Positions 52,403-61,517 of a stretch of DNA of 64,000 nucleotides are shown here, piece by piece. Source of the stretch: Corallococcus sp. AS-1-6 (GTDB lineage: Bacteria > Myxococcota > Myxococcia > Myxococcales > Myxococcaceae); NCBI RefSeq assembly GCF_020037015.1, contig NZ_JAIQDE010000009.1, forward strand, positions 186,001-250,000, given 5' to 3'. The position numbers and the translations under genes were made by a program. Numbering within the stretch: the stretch's first letter is position 1; each line of letters opens with the position of its first letter. The notes under the pieces are model-generated. The model was not told the DNA's origin. It ran no database searches and was given only the letters and a program-made list of their open reading frames with translations.

Positions 52403-53919
52403 GGCGGCGCCCGCCTCGCGCGCAGGTGCTGGACCAGGGCGCGCAGCTCTCCCAGCAACGACAGGCCTCGCCGCGTGGCCTCACGCGCGAGCACCAGCGC
52501 CGTCAAGAGCCCCGCCGCCACCAGCGCCTGCACCAGCAGCCCGTCCTCCCCCATCGCCAGCCGAGAACAGCCCACCGCGAGCGCCAGCAGCGCGCCCACC
52601 GTGAGGAAGGGCTCCATGACCTCGAACTCGAGCCGCGACAGGTGCGGGTTGCGGCGGGACACCAGCCGCGCCGTGAACCACAGCTCCGTCAGCGTCACCG
52701 CCGTCGCGCTCACCCCGACGCCCACGATGCCCCAGTGCATCACCGCCAGCACTCCCAGGCCGAAGCGCAGCAGGCTCCCGGTGATGGCCACGTACATCCG
52801 CTCCCTCGCGTGACCGCTGGCGTTCTGCTGCGAGTTCAGCAGGCCCTGCACCGCCAGCATCGACGCCTCGAGGGTGAACCACTGCACCAGCGTGGACGCG
52901 AGGCTCCAGCGCGCGCCGAACACCACCGGGATGAAGGGCGGCAGCGCGATGACCCCGAAGGGGATGGCCAGACACAGGACCGCGCTCACGCGCCGGATGG
53001 ACGTGCGCAGGTAGTCCGCCAGCGCGGCCGAGTCCTCCTGCATGCGGCTGTACGCCGGATACGCGACGCGGGTGAGGACGCTGCTCACGGCCAGCGGCAC
53101 GGAGGCCAGCGCCGTCGCCCAGTTCACCAGGCCCACCCCGTCCTTGCCTTCCATGCGCCCCACCACCAGCGGAATCCACCCCTGGAGCGCCGCGGGGATG
53201 ATGCTCGTGAGCTGGAACCAGATGCCGAAGGACAACAGCCGCTTGACGATGTCCCACCGGAACGTGCCCTGGGGCCGCCAGCCCGCCGCCGCCCAGAACA
53301 GCACCATGCCCACCGCGCCCCGCACCAGCCCGCCGCCGATGAGCGACCACGCCCCGAAGTGCAGCGAGGCCAGCAGGATGCTGCCCGCCGTCTGCGCCAC
53401 GCTCTCGATGAGCTCGATGCGCGCGAGCGTCGGGAAGCGCAGTTGGCGCTCCAGCATCATGATGGGGATGACGCGCAGCGAGTGGAAGAACAGGCCAATC
53501 GCCATCGTGCCCACCATGGCCGCGCCCGAAGGCCCCAGCTCGTAGGTGCTCGACAGCCACGGCGCGAGCAGCACGATGGCGCCCACGATGAAGACGGTGA
53601 ACGCCTGGTGGCTCCAGAAGGCGGAGGTGATTTCATCCTGCGTGGGTTCGTGCTGCTGGCGCACCAGCGAGGCGCTGAGCCCCAGGTCCCCCAGGAACGC
53701 GCCCATCGCGGACGTGAAGGCGACGATGGCGAACACGCCATAGTCCCCGGGGAACAGCAGCCGCGACAGGGTGAGCGAGCTCACCACGCGCAAACCCAGC
53801 GAGCCGACCGTCCGCAGGAGCAGGGCGATGATGGAGCGCTGCGCGCGGACCTTCACGTCCGCCATGCCCAGGGGCGGAGCGTCAGCGGCGTCCGGCGCGG
53901 GAGTGGAACGGCTGCTCAT
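52399..53919 (-). CDS. Wzx-type lipid-linked oligosaccharide flippase
   Basis: A 506-residue membrane protein of the MOP/MATE-like polysaccharide transporter group with about 13-14 TM helices. It begins with a short Pro/Ala-rich cytoplasmic tail, then KVRAQRSIIALLLRTVGSLGLRVVSSL. The region LLFPGDYGVFAIVAF is typical for Wzx. It flips undecaprenyl-linked repeat units across the inner membrane for Wzy. ATG 53919 was chosen over longer readings, which pass through the divergent spacer. Its stop overlaps the next GTG. It is the first gene of a leftward run. Confidence 0.9.
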   Translation of the reverse strand: MSSRSTPAPDAADAPPLGMADVKVRAQRSIIALLLRTVGSLGLRVVSSLTLSRLLFPGDYGVFAIVAFTSAMGAFLGDLGLSASLVRQQHEPTQDEITSAFWSHQAFTVFIVGAIVLLAPWLSSTYELGPSGAAMVGTMAIGLFFHSLRVIPIMMLERQLRFPTLARIELIESVAQTAGSILLASLHFGAWSLIGGGLVRGAVGMVLFWAAAGWRPQGTFRWDIVKRLLSFGIWFQLTSIIPAALQGWIPLVVGRMEGKDGVGLVNWATALASVPLAVSSVLTRVAYPAYSRMQEDSAALADYLRTSIRRVSAVLCLAIPFGVIALPPFIPVVFGARWSLASTLVQWFTLEASMLAVQGLLNSQQNASGHARERMYVAITGSLLRFGLGVLAVMHWGIVGVGVSATAVTLTELWFTARLVSRRNPHLSRLEFEVMEPFLTVGALLALAVGCSRLAMGEDGLLVQALVAAGLLTALVLAREATRRGLSLLGELRALVQHLRARRAPP

Positions 53920-54160
53920 GGGGGAAACGGGGCGCTCCACGAAAAGAACTCCCGGCAGCCTATATGCGCCCGCGCATCCGGCGAACAGGGACGCGGAACC
54001 CGGGGGCGCCCCACCCTTCGACGGGAAGGGCCCGCATGCAGCCCCGGGGGGCGGGCGGGCGGACACGGGCGTGCCTGCCATGGTGGTCCTGGCCGCGCCC
54101 CGCGCTGCGCAGATTGTGCGGCGAGCGGCCGCCGGGTGCCGCGAATCACAGGGGCACCAC
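53920..54160. promoter_or_regulatory. Divergent region wzx / ROK kinase
   Basis: This 241-base spacer should hold both promoters. A weak AT island (CCTATATG, 53959-53966) could be a -10 (TATAGG on the minus strand) 40 bases before the wzx ATG, but no matching -35 was found. Nothing else was recognised. Confidence 0.3.
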
Positions 54161-55189
54161 ATGGCCGACGCGTCAGCGAAGAACGGGCACCGCGCGGGGA
54201 ACGGGGCGCGCAACGACAGGGCCCGCATCTGGGGAGGCATCGACCTGGGCGGCACGAAGATCGAGGCAGTCATCGTGGACGCGCGCGGCGACGTGCTGGG
54301 CCGGGCCCGCCACACGACCCCCGCGACCGGCGGCCCGGGCGAGGTGGTGAAGGAGCTCTACGGCACGCTGGGGGAGGCCGCGCAGGCCGTGGGCATCGAG
54401 CCCGCGAAGCTCGCGGGCGTGGGCGTGGGCGTGCCCGGGGCGGTGGACGCGAACCGCGGCACGCTCTCCCACACGAGCAACGTGGCGGGCGGCTGGGACG
54501 CGCCGTATCCCCTGGCGGCGGACCTGGGCGACCTCATGGGCGGCGGCAAGGTGGTGCTGGGCAACGACGTCCAGGTGGCCGTCGCGGCCGAGTACAAGCT
54601 GGGCGCGGGCCGCGACCACCGCTCCGTGCTGGGCGTGTGGTGGGGCACGGGCGTGGGCGGGGGCCTGGTGCTCAACGGCGTGCCGTGGCGCGGGCAGGGC
54701 TCCGCCGGTGAGATTGGCCACATGGTGGTGAAGCCCAACGGCGCACGCTGCGGCTGCGGCCGGCGCGGCTGCCTGGAGGCCTACGCGGGGCGCGCGTCCA
54801 TGGAGCGCAAGGCGCGCGCGGCGGTGAGGAAGGGGGAGAAGACCCTGCTCTTCGACATCATGCGCGACAAGAAGCGCACGCGCCTGTCCAGCAGCGTCTG
54901 GGCGAGCGCGCTGAAGCAGAAGGATCCGCTGGCGACGCGGCTCATCGAGCGGGCCATCGACATGCTGGGCGCGGCCATCGCCTCCGTCATCAACCTGCTG
55001 GACCTGGAGGCCGTCGTCATCGGAGGCGGGCTGGGGTCCCGCCTGGGCCCCATCTACATGGGCCACCTCCAGGACGCCATGCACCCGCACCTGTTCATCA
55101 CGGAGCGCAAGCCCGTGATGCGCATCGCGGAGCTGGGCGACCTGTCCGGCGCCATCGGCGCGGCGCTGCTCGCGGGCCCGCGCATGTGA
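54161..55189 (+). CDS. ROK family sugar kinase (glucokinase-like)
   Basis: A 342-residue ROK kinase. A basic, flexible N-terminus (1-22) leads to the ATP-binding GGIDLGGTKIEA (Asp28), catalytic Asp136 in LGNDVQV, and a zinc site: His187 in GEIGHMVV with Cys197, Cys199 and Cys204 in CGCGRRGCLEAY. ALAAS-type ends give VIGGGLGSRLG. ROK proteins with this zinc site phosphorylate glucose, N-acetylglucosamine or similar sugars; here it may supply the sugar-phosphate pool for the polysaccharide. No DNA-binding domain, so it is a kinase rather than a repressor. Preceded by a spacer divergent from wzx. Confidence 0.9.
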   Translation: MADASAKNGHRAGNGARNDRARIWGGIDLGGTKIEAVIVDARGDVLGRARHTTPATGGPGEVVKELYGTLGEAAQAVGIEPAKLAGVGVGVPGAVDANRGTLSHTSNVAGGWDAPYPLAADLGDLMGGGKVVLGNDVQVAVAAEYKLGAGRDHRSVLGVWWGTGVGGGLVLNGVPWRGQGSAGEIGHMVVKPNGARCGCGRRGCLEAYAGRASMERKARAAVRKGEKTLLFDIMRDKKRTRLSSSVWASALKQKDPLATRLIERAIDMLGAAIASVINLLDLEAVVIGGGLGSRLGPIYMGHLQDAMHPHLFITERKPVMRIAELGDLSGAIGAALLAGPRM

Positions 55190-55244
55190 GGCCTGGAGGG
55201 CGCACCTGGCCCGACATCGCCGCCCGTACCAGCGAGGAGGCAGG

Positions 55245-55308
55245 CGCATCGTGACGCACCTGCGACGCCAGGACGTTGACGCGCTGCTTCGGTGGCCGTC
55301 ACGATGCG
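55245..55308. repeat. 12-bp perfect dyad before the WecA-like gene
   Basis: CGCATCGTGACG (55245-55256) and its exact complement (55297-55308) are separated by 40 bases and end 18 bases before ATG 55327. It may be an operator dyad or the stem of a 5'-leader structure. No T-run follows. Confidence 0.5.
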
Positions 55309-55326
55309 GGTGGACGCTCCTCTCGC

Positions 55327-56814
55327 ATGGTCACCTTCTTCGTCGCCTTCCTCGTGTCGCTCCTCGTGGCGCTCGTGCTCACGTGGCGCGTGCGTGAGCG
55401 TGCGCTGGCGTGGGGCTGGTTGGACCAGGTGAGCTCCAGCCGCAAGGTGCACGTGCGGCCCATCCCGCGGCTGGGCGGCATCGGCATCGTGGGCGGCTTC
55501 TTCGCGCCGCTGTGCGCGCTGTTCCTCGTGGACTCGGGCGTGGGGGACCAGTTCGTCTCGCAGACGTCGCTCATCATCGGCCTCTTCGTGGGCGGCGCCA
55601 TCATCGCGGGGCTGGGCTTCTACGACGACCTCAAGGGCGCGGGCGCGAAGCTGAAGTTCTCCGTGCAGTTCGCGGTGGCGCTGGGCCTGTACGCGCTGGG
55701 CTTCCGGATTGAAGTGCTGGCCAACCCCTTCGGCGCGGAGCTGACGCTGGGGCTGTTGAGCCTGCCCCTGACGGTGCTGTGGGTGGTGGGCGTCATCAAC
55801 GCGCTCAACCTCATCGACGGGTTGGACGGGCTGGCGGGCGGCGTCGCGTTCTTCGGCGTGGGCACCCACTTCCTGCTCGCGCTGATGCGCGGGGACGTGC
55901 TGCTGTGCCTGCTGATGGTGTCGCTCGCGGGCGCCATCCTCGGGTTCCTGGTGTTCAACTTCAACCCGGCCTCCATCTTCATGGGGGACACGGGCAGCAT
56001 GTTCCTGGGCTTCGTGCTCGCGGCGGTGTCCATCAAGACGTCGTCGAAGAGCGGCACCGCGGTGGCGCTGCTCGTGCCGGTGATGGCGCTGGGGCTGCCC
56101 ATCATGGACACGCTGCTGGCCATGGTGCGCCGCTCGCTTTTGGGCAGACCCATGTTCAGCGCGGACAAGGAGCACATCCACCACCGGCTGATGAGCCGCC
56201 TGCTGTTGTCCCACCGCACCACCGTGCTGGTGCTCTACGCGCTGTGCACGCTGTTCATGGTCACCGCGCTGGCGCTCCACTTCGCCAACAGCCTCCAGAG
56301 CGCGCTGCTGCTCAGCGGCGTCGGCGTGGTCATCATGGTGCTGATGCGCAAGCTGGGCTACCTGGACGTGCGCCACATGGGCGCCGTCCACCAGACGCGC
56401 CACCGCAACCTGGAGCTGCGCTCGCTGATTCGCTCCGTCACCGCCTCGGTGCGCGCGGCCGGCTCGTTCCAGGAGCTGTGGAGCGCGGTCCGTCCGCTGG
56501 CCCAGGGGCTGAACCTGTCCGCGCTGGAGCTGCGCCTGCGCCGCCCGCACGAGGACGTGAACGCGGGCGTCGTCTTCGAGTCGCAGCACCCGGACGCGGG
56601 CGGCTCGGCCGCGCTGGAGGTGCGCCTGGACGTGAAGGAGGAGGACGCCCTGCTGGGCGCGCTGCGCCTGGTGTGGCGCGACGGCCGGGCCGCCATCGAC
56701 CGGGACGAGGAGCTGGCGCTGGAGGTGGTCGCGGACGCGGTGGCCGAGCGCGTGGGGCAGTTGGTGGCGCTGGAGGCCGCGGAGCCCGAGCGCATCATCG
56801 CGCTGCGGCGGTGA
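55327..56814 (+). CDS. WecA/MraY-like sugar-1-phosphate transferase with extra C-terminal domain
   Basis: A 495-residue protein. Residues 1-355 are a polyprenyl-phosphate N-acetylhexosamine-1-phosphate transferase with about 11 TM helices and the family blocks GLDGLAGG (about 167), FMGDTGSMFLG (about 219) and HIHHRL (about 283). It would start the repeat unit on undecaprenyl phosphate. Residues about 370-495 form a soluble domain with helix-strand pattern (ELWSAVRPLAQGLNLSALELRL, LGALRLVW, LALEVVADAVAERVGQ) that looks GAF-like and is not part of WecA. It could sense a ligand or bind a regulator. The ATG at 55327 follows the 12-bp dyad. Its stop lies 4 bases before the next ATG. Confidence 0.85.
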   Translation: MVTFFVAFLVSLLVALVLTWRVRERALAWGWLDQVSSSRKVHVRPIPRLGGIGIVGGFFAPLCALFLVDSGVGDQFVSQTSLIIGLFVGGAIIAGLGFYDDLKGAGAKLKFSVQFAVALGLYALGFRIEVLANPFGAELTLGLLSLPLTVLWVVGVINALNLIDGLDGLAGGVAFFGVGTHFLLALMRGDVLLCLLMVSLAGAILGFLVFNFNPASIFMGDTGSMFLGFVLAAVSIKTSSKSGTAVALLVPVMALGLPIMDTLLAMVRRSLLGRPMFSADKEHIHHRLMSRLLLSHRTTVLVLYALCTLFMVTALALHFANSLQSALLLSGVGVVIMVLMRKLGYLDVRHMGAVHQTRHRNLELRSLIRSVTASVRAAGSFQELWSAVRPLAQGLNLSALELRLRRPHEDVNAGVVFESQHPDAGGSAALEVRLDVKEEDALLGALRLVWRDGRAAIDRDEELALEVVADAVAERVGQLVALEAAEPERIIALRR

Positions 56815-56818
56815 GCCC

Positions 56819-57895
56819 ATGAGCGACTCCCCGGCCCTGCTGACGCTGCTCCAGGCCTGGCCCGAGGTGCCGGACGCCCCCGGGCCCTCGAATGAAGGTG
56901 ACTGTGACGCGCTGGTGAAGGCCGCCGTGCGCCACGGCCTGGCGGGCTTCGTCGAGCACGCGCTCGTGAAGGCGGACTGGACGCTGACCCCGGACGCCGG
57001 GGCGCTGCTCACCCGCGAGGCCCGGCTGAGCGCGGCGCGGGGCATGCGCGTGCGGTCGCTCCTGACGCGGAGCCTGACGGCGCTGGCGGCGCTGGGCCTG
57101 ACGCCGGTGCTGCTCAAGGGCTACGGGCTGGCGCGCAGGCTCTACCCGGAGCCGCTCCAGCGCGCGACGAACGACGTGGACCTGCTGGTGCCGCGCGCCC
57201 GGGTGCTGTGCGCCGTGCACGCGCTGGAGGGCATGGGGCTCACCACCCAGGCCGGCGACGTGGACCGGGACGACGCGCACCACGTGGAGCTCACCGGACC
57301 GGACGGCCTGGTGGAGCTGCACTACCGCGCGCTCACGGGCTACGGCCTGGCGCTGGAGGGCGACGCCATGGTGGCGCGCGCGGTGGACGCGACGCTGGAC
57401 GGGCACCCCGTGCGCTACCTGTGCCCGGAGGACGAGGCCGTGTACCTGTCCCTGCACGCGAGCAACCACCTGCTGCAGCGGCTGGCCTGGCTGTTCGACC
57501 TGAAGCTGCTGGCGCGGGCGCACCCCCGGCTCGACTGGGACCGGGTGGTGACGCGCGCGCGGCGCACGGAGCTGCCCCACCTGGTCTGGTACGCGTGGGA
57601 CGCCGCGCACCGGCTGCTGGGCGCGCCCGTGCCCCCCTGGGTGCTCAAGGCGCTCGCACCGCCCCGGTGGCAGCGCGAGCTGGCGACGCGGCTGTTCTCC
57701 GGGCCCCGGCTGGTGGGCGCGGCGCTGGCGGGGAACAAGCCGGCGTGGGTCGCCGCGAAGCTGGCCCTGGCGCCCCGGGCCCGGCCCATGGTGCGGTACG
57801 CGCTGCGGCGGCTGCGCGGCGCCCGCCCCCCTCCCGCCACGGGCGCGGAGCCAGGGGCGCCACGGCCCGTCCGCTCGCCCGCTGGAAGACGGTGA
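56819..57895 (+). CDS. Nucleotidyltransferase-fold protein (PF14907-like)
   Basis: A 358-residue protein with the uncharacterised nucleotidyltransferase pattern: helical N-domain, LLKGYGLARRLYP near residue 97, then the metal Asp pair Asp119 and Asp121 in NDVDLLV. DAHHVELTGPDGLVELHY follows, and a helical C-domain with a Pro/Arg-rich tail. Such proteins are found in capsule and spore-coat gene groups of myxobacteria and other bacteria; their substrate is unknown. It lies 4 bases after the WecA-like gene and 39 bases before a second, related protein. Confidence 0.78.
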   Translation: MSDSPALLTLLQAWPEVPDAPGPSNEGDCDALVKAAVRHGLAGFVEHALVKADWTLTPDAGALLTREARLSAARGMRVRSLLTRSLTALAALGLTPVLLKGYGLARRLYPEPLQRATNDVDLLVPRARVLCAVHALEGMGLTTQAGDVDRDDAHHVELTGPDGLVELHYRALTGYGLALEGDAMVARAVDATLDGHPVRYLCPEDEAVYLSLHASNHLLQRLAWLFDLKLLARAHPRLDWDRVVTRARRTELPHLVWYAWDAAHRLLGAPVPPWVLKALAPPRWQRELATRLFSGPRLVGAALAGNKPAWVAAKLALAPRARPMVRYALRRLRGARPPPATGAEPGAPRPVRSPAGRR

Positions 57896-57934
57896 TTGCG
57901 GCGGGCGGGCCCGGCCCATTAAAGGTGCCGCACC

Positions 57935-58906
57935 ATGGCGCCCAGCCTCCTCGACATGTTCCGGGTCCTGTCCTCCTTCGAGCCCCCGCGCGGCAAGCTG
58001 CGGGGCGCGCCGTGGGAGGCGTACGTCGACTGGGCCATCTCCCAGGGCCTGGCGCCGCTGGCGGCGTACAACCTGGAGTACCGGATGGGCGGGGGCGACG
58101 CGCCCGAGTGGGCCCGCGACCGGATGATGTCCATCTACACCGGCTCCGTGAACGACAACGTCATGAAGCTGGTCCACTTCAAGCGCATCGTGGATCAACT
58201 GGAGGGCCGCAAGATTCTCCTCCTGGGCGGCGCGGCCTTCGCGGAGGCGCTCTACCCGCACGTGGGCTTCCGGCCCGTGCTGGACATCCAGGTGCTGGTG
58301 CGCCGCATGGACGTGGACGGCTTCGCCGGCTACCTGTCCAACCACGAGTTCGTCCCGGAGCCGGACACGGGGAACACCGGCGCCGCGCGCGTCGTGTCCG
58401 ACGGCCGCACCCCCATCCACATCTACGCGGACGTGCTGGGCGCGAACCGACGTGAGCAGTTGGCCGGCATCTTCGAGCGCGCCCGACCCATGAAGGTCTA
58501 CGGGCAGTCCGTCTTCCGCCCGGAGCTGGAGGACGCGCTGCTGCTCACCGCGCTGGACCAGGCCCACCACGGGTATGACGTGCCGTGGCTGTCGTTCGTG
58601 GACCTGCGCGAGCTCATCACCGGCGCCACCTGGATGGGCGGCGTGTACTCGCGCCCGCTGGAGGTGCCCGTGCTGCTCTCGCGCGCGGAGGCGTTCGGCC
58701 TGGAGCGCGCCCTCTACACGTCGCTGGCCATCGTGGCGCGGCTGTTCCCGGAGGCGGAAGCCCAGGCGACCGCCGCGTTCCCGCCGCTGCGCCGCGCGAC
58801 CCGTGAGCTGCTGGACCGGGGCGTGGTGGGTCCGGTGAGCACCCCCGGACGTTCCTCCGCCCTGCGGGGTGTGGATCGACTGCGACGTCTCCTCACGGGG
58901 CGATAA
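57935..58906 (+). CDS. Nucleotidyltransferase-fold protein with degenerate active site
   Basis: A 323-residue protein with the same layout as the preceding gene: ILLLGGAAFAEALYP near residue 94, then VLDIQVLV. Here Asp117 is kept, but the second metal-binding Asp is replaced by Gln119, so nucleotidyl transfer may be lost or altered. The rest (helical, with DALLLTALDQAHHGYDVPW) keeps a His-rich site. It may act as a partner of the active homologue or bind nucleotides as a sensor. Its gene follows 39 bases after the homologue and precedes ugd by 105 bases. Confidence 0.72.
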   Translation: MAPSLLDMFRVLSSFEPPRGKLRGAPWEAYVDWAISQGLAPLAAYNLEYRMGGGDAPEWARDRMMSIYTGSVNDNVMKLVHFKRIVDQLEGRKILLLGGAAFAEALYPHVGFRPVLDIQVLVRRMDVDGFAGYLSNHEFVPEPDTGNTGAARVVSDGRTPIHIYADVLGANRREQLAGIFERARPMKVYGQSVFRPELEDALLLTALDQAHHGYDVPWLSFVDLRELITGATWMGGVYSRPLEVPVLLSRAEAFGLERALYTSLAIVARLFPEAEAQATAAFPPLRRATRELLDRGVVGPVSTPGRSSALRGVDRLRRLLTGR

Positions 58907-59011
58907 GGCTGTCTGGTCGCTCGGCGGTCCTTCGTGCCCGGGCTTTCTTTCAGTGCTCCGGTCGGCGTATGAGTTCATGACGCCACCTGTCGAAACCAGG
59001 ACACTCAAAGA

Positions 59012-60310
59012 ATGCGCATTGCCATTATCGGATCGGGTTACGTCGGACTCGTCGCGGGCACCTGCTTCGCGGACTCGGGCAACGACGTCGCGTGCGTGGA
59101 CATCGACGAGCGGAAGATCCGCATGCTCCAGGATGGACAGGTCCCCATCTACGAGCCGGGTCTGGAGGAGCTCATCAAGAAGAACGTGAAGGAGAAGCGC
59201 CTCACGTTCACCACGAACCTGGCCGAAGGCGTGCAGAACGCCCAGGCCGTGTTCATCGCCGTGGGCACCCCGGAAGGGGAGAGCGGCGAGGCGGATCTCC
59301 AGTACGTGCTCGCGGCGGCGCAGGCGGTGGGCCGCGCGATGAAGCAGTACACGGTGGTGGTGGACAAGAGCACCGTGCCGGTGGGCACCGCGGACAAGGT
59401 GCGCGAGGCCATCGCGAAGGTGACGGACGTGGAGTTCGACGTCGTCTCCAACCCGGAGTTCCTCAAGGAAGGCGCCGCGCTGGACGACTTCTTCAAGCCG
59501 GACCGCGTCGTCATTGGCGCGGACACGGAGCGCGCCCGGACCATCATGGGGGAGCTGTACGCGCCGTTCGTGCGCACGGAGAACCCCATCCTGTTCATGG
59601 ACACGCGCTCCGCGGAGCTGACGAAGTACGCGGCCAACGCGATGCTCGCGACGCGCATCTCCTTCATGAACGACATCTCCGCGCTCTGCGAGAAGGTGGG
59701 CGCGGACGTGGACTTCGTGCGCAAGGGCCTGGGCGCGGACAAGCGCATCGGCTACCCGTTCCTCTTCCCCGGCGTGGGCTACGGCGGCTCCTGCTTCCCC
59801 AAGGACGTGAAGGCGCTGGTGACGACGGCGCGTGAGTACGGCCTGGAGCTGGACCTGCTGCGCGCGGTGGAGCGCACCAACGAGCGGCAGAAGAAGCTGC
59901 TCGTGAACAAGGCCGTGAAGCACTACGGGTCGCTGGAGGGCAAGAAGTTCGGCGTCTGGGGCCTGGCGTTCAAGCCGAAGACGGACGACATGCGCGAGGC
60001 GCCCTCCATCGAGGTCATCGAGGGGCTCATCGGCAAGGGCGCGTCGGTGATCGCGCACGACCCGGTGGCCTCGCACGCGGCGAAGCGCGTCTTCGGCGAC
60101 CGCATCCGCTACGCGGAGCTGCCGTACGACGCGCTGGAGGGCGTGGACGGCCTGTTCGTGGTGACGGAGTGGAACGAGTTCCGCCACCCGGACTTCGCGC
60201 GCATGAAGTCCCTGATGAAGACGCCGGTCGTCTTCGACGGCCGCAACATCTTCCAGCCCGCGCGCATGCGTGAGCAGGGCTTCACCTACTTCGGCATCGG
60301 TCGCAAGTAG
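59012..60310 (+). CDS. ugd: UDP-glucose 6-dehydrogenase
   Basis: A 432-residue NAD-dependent enzyme making UDP-glucuronate from UDP-glucose. The N-terminal Rossmann motif is GSGYVGLVAG at residues 8-17, with YEPGLEELI. NPEFLKEG and the substrate-binding loop follow. Catalytic Cys261 is in YGGSCFPKD, and a C-terminal Rossmann-like domain (VWGLAFKPKTDDMREAPS) closes the protein. UDP-glucuronate would be a precursor for acidic sugars in the polysaccharide. Ribosome site is weak (AAAGA). Its stop is directly followed by the acyltransferase ATG, so they are co-transcribed. Confidence 0.97.
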   Translation: MRIAIIGSGYVGLVAGTCFADSGNDVACVDIDERKIRMLQDGQVPIYEPGLEELIKKNVKEKRLTFTTNLAEGVQNAQAVFIAVGTPEGESGEADLQYVLAAAQAVGRAMKQYTVVVDKSTVPVGTADKVREAIAKVTDVEFDVVSNPEFLKEGAALDDFFKPDRVVIGADTERARTIMGELYAPFVRTENPILFMDTRSAELTKYAANAMLATRISFMNDISALCEKVGADVDFVRKGLGADKRIGYPFLFPGVGYGGSCFPKDVKALVTTAREYGLELDLLRAVERTNERQKKLLVNKAVKHYGSLEGKKFGVWGLAFKPKTDDMREAPSIEVIEGLIGKGASVIAHDPVASHAAKRVFGDRIRYAELPYDALEGVDGLFVVTEWNEFRHPDFARMKSLMKTPVVFDGRNIFQPARMREQGFTYFGIGRK

Positions 60311-61498
60311 ATGAAGCAGCAGTCCGGAGGCTCGCTGGACGCACTGACGGGGCTGCGCTTCCTGGCGGCCCTGCACGTCGTGTTGTTCCACTTCGGCACC
60401 CCGTGTCTCCAGGGTGTGGCGCCGGAGTGGATGGTGCAGGTGGTGGCCTCCGGCTATGCGTCCGTGGGGGTCTTCTTCCTCCTGTCCGGCTTCGTGCTCG
60501 CGTACAACTACGTGGACGCGGCCGGCGGGATGCAGACCCCGCCCCGGGCCTTCTGGAGCGCGCGGGTGGCGCGCGTCTACCCGGTGTTCCTCCTGATGTT
60601 CCTCTTGTCGGCGGTGCCCACGGCGCAGGGCTCGCTGGCGGCGAACACCGTGCCGGTGGCCGCGGCGAAGCTGACCACGGCGGGGCTCACCACGCTGCTG
60701 CTGCTCCAGTCATGGGTGCCGAAGCTGGCGCTGTACTGGAACCCGCCGTCCTGGTCCGTGTCGGTGGAGGCGTTCTTCTACGCGGTGTTCCCCGCGCTGG
60801 CCCGGAGGCTGGAGCGCTTCCGGGGCGCGCGCATGACGGCGGCGCTGGTGGGTGTGTGGCTGTTGGGGCTGCTGCCGCCGGTGCTCTACCTGGTGTTGAT
60901 GCCGGACGGGCCGGGCCCGTTGAACGCGGCGTCCGGCGGCATGTGGCTGGCGGTGGTGAAGTTGAACCCGCTGGCGCGCCTGCCGGAGTTCCTGCTGGGC
61001 GTGCTGCTGGGGCTCGTCTTCGTGCGGGAGCGGGCGGCGGCGGCGTCCCGGCGCTCCGGCGCGGTGATGGCGCTGGCGGGCGCGGCGCTGCTGGTGGCGG
61101 GCTTCTCACAGGGCGCGTGGATTCCGTACCCGCTGATGCACAACGCGCTGCTGGCGCCCGCGTCGGCGCTGCTGGTGTACGGGCTGGCGCGAGGCGGCGG
61201 GCCGCTGGGGCAGGTGCTGGCGCGGCCGTGGCTGGTGCACCTGGGCGGGGCCAGCTACGCGCTGTACCTGCTGCAGTACCCCGTCAGCGAGCTGGTGCAC
61301 TGGCTGGAGCGGTTCGTGGACCTGTCGTCGCCCACGCGCTTCCTGGCGGTGCTGCTGGTGTTGCTGGTGCCCGCGTCGGTGGCGGTGCACCGGTGGGTGG
61401 AGACGCCGTGGCGCACGCGGGTGCGGCGAGGGCTCCAGACGTGGGTGGATGGCACGCCCGCGCGGCCGGCTCCGGCGCCCGTGGTGCCGGGCACCTGA
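60311..61498 (+). CDS. Acyltransferase family 3 (OafA/YrhL-like)
   Basis: A 395-residue inner-membrane acyltransferase with about ten TM helices. Family blocks are LTGLRFLAALHVVLFHFG near the N-terminus (catalytic-type His), ASVGVFFLLSGFVLAYNY, and SWSVSVEAFFYAVFP. Members transfer acetyl or other acyl groups from the cytoplasm to sugars facing the periplasm. A role in decorating the polysaccharide is inferred from position. The ATG follows directly on the ugd stop. It is convergent with a small lipoprotein gene (19-base gap). Confidence 0.9.
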   Translation: MKQQSGGSLDALTGLRFLAALHVVLFHFGTPCLQGVAPEWMVQVVASGYASVGVFFLLSGFVLAYNYVDAAGGMQTPPRAFWSARVARVYPVFLLMFLLSAVPTAQGSLAANTVPVAAAKLTTAGLTTLLLLQSWVPKLALYWNPPSWSVSVEAFFYAVFPALARRLERFRGARMTAALVGVWLLGLLPPVLYLVLMPDGPGPLNAASGGMWLAVVKLNPLARLPEFLLGVLLGLVFVRERAAAASRRSGAVMALAGAALLVAGFSQGAWIPYPLMHNALLAPASALLVYGLARGGGPLGQVLARPWLVHLGGASYALYLLQYPVSELVHWLERFVDLSSPTRFLAVLLVLLVPASVAVHRWVETPWRTRVRRGLQTWVDGTPARPAPAPVVPGT

Positions 61499-61517
61499 GC
61501 TTCGCGGCAGCGCGCCT

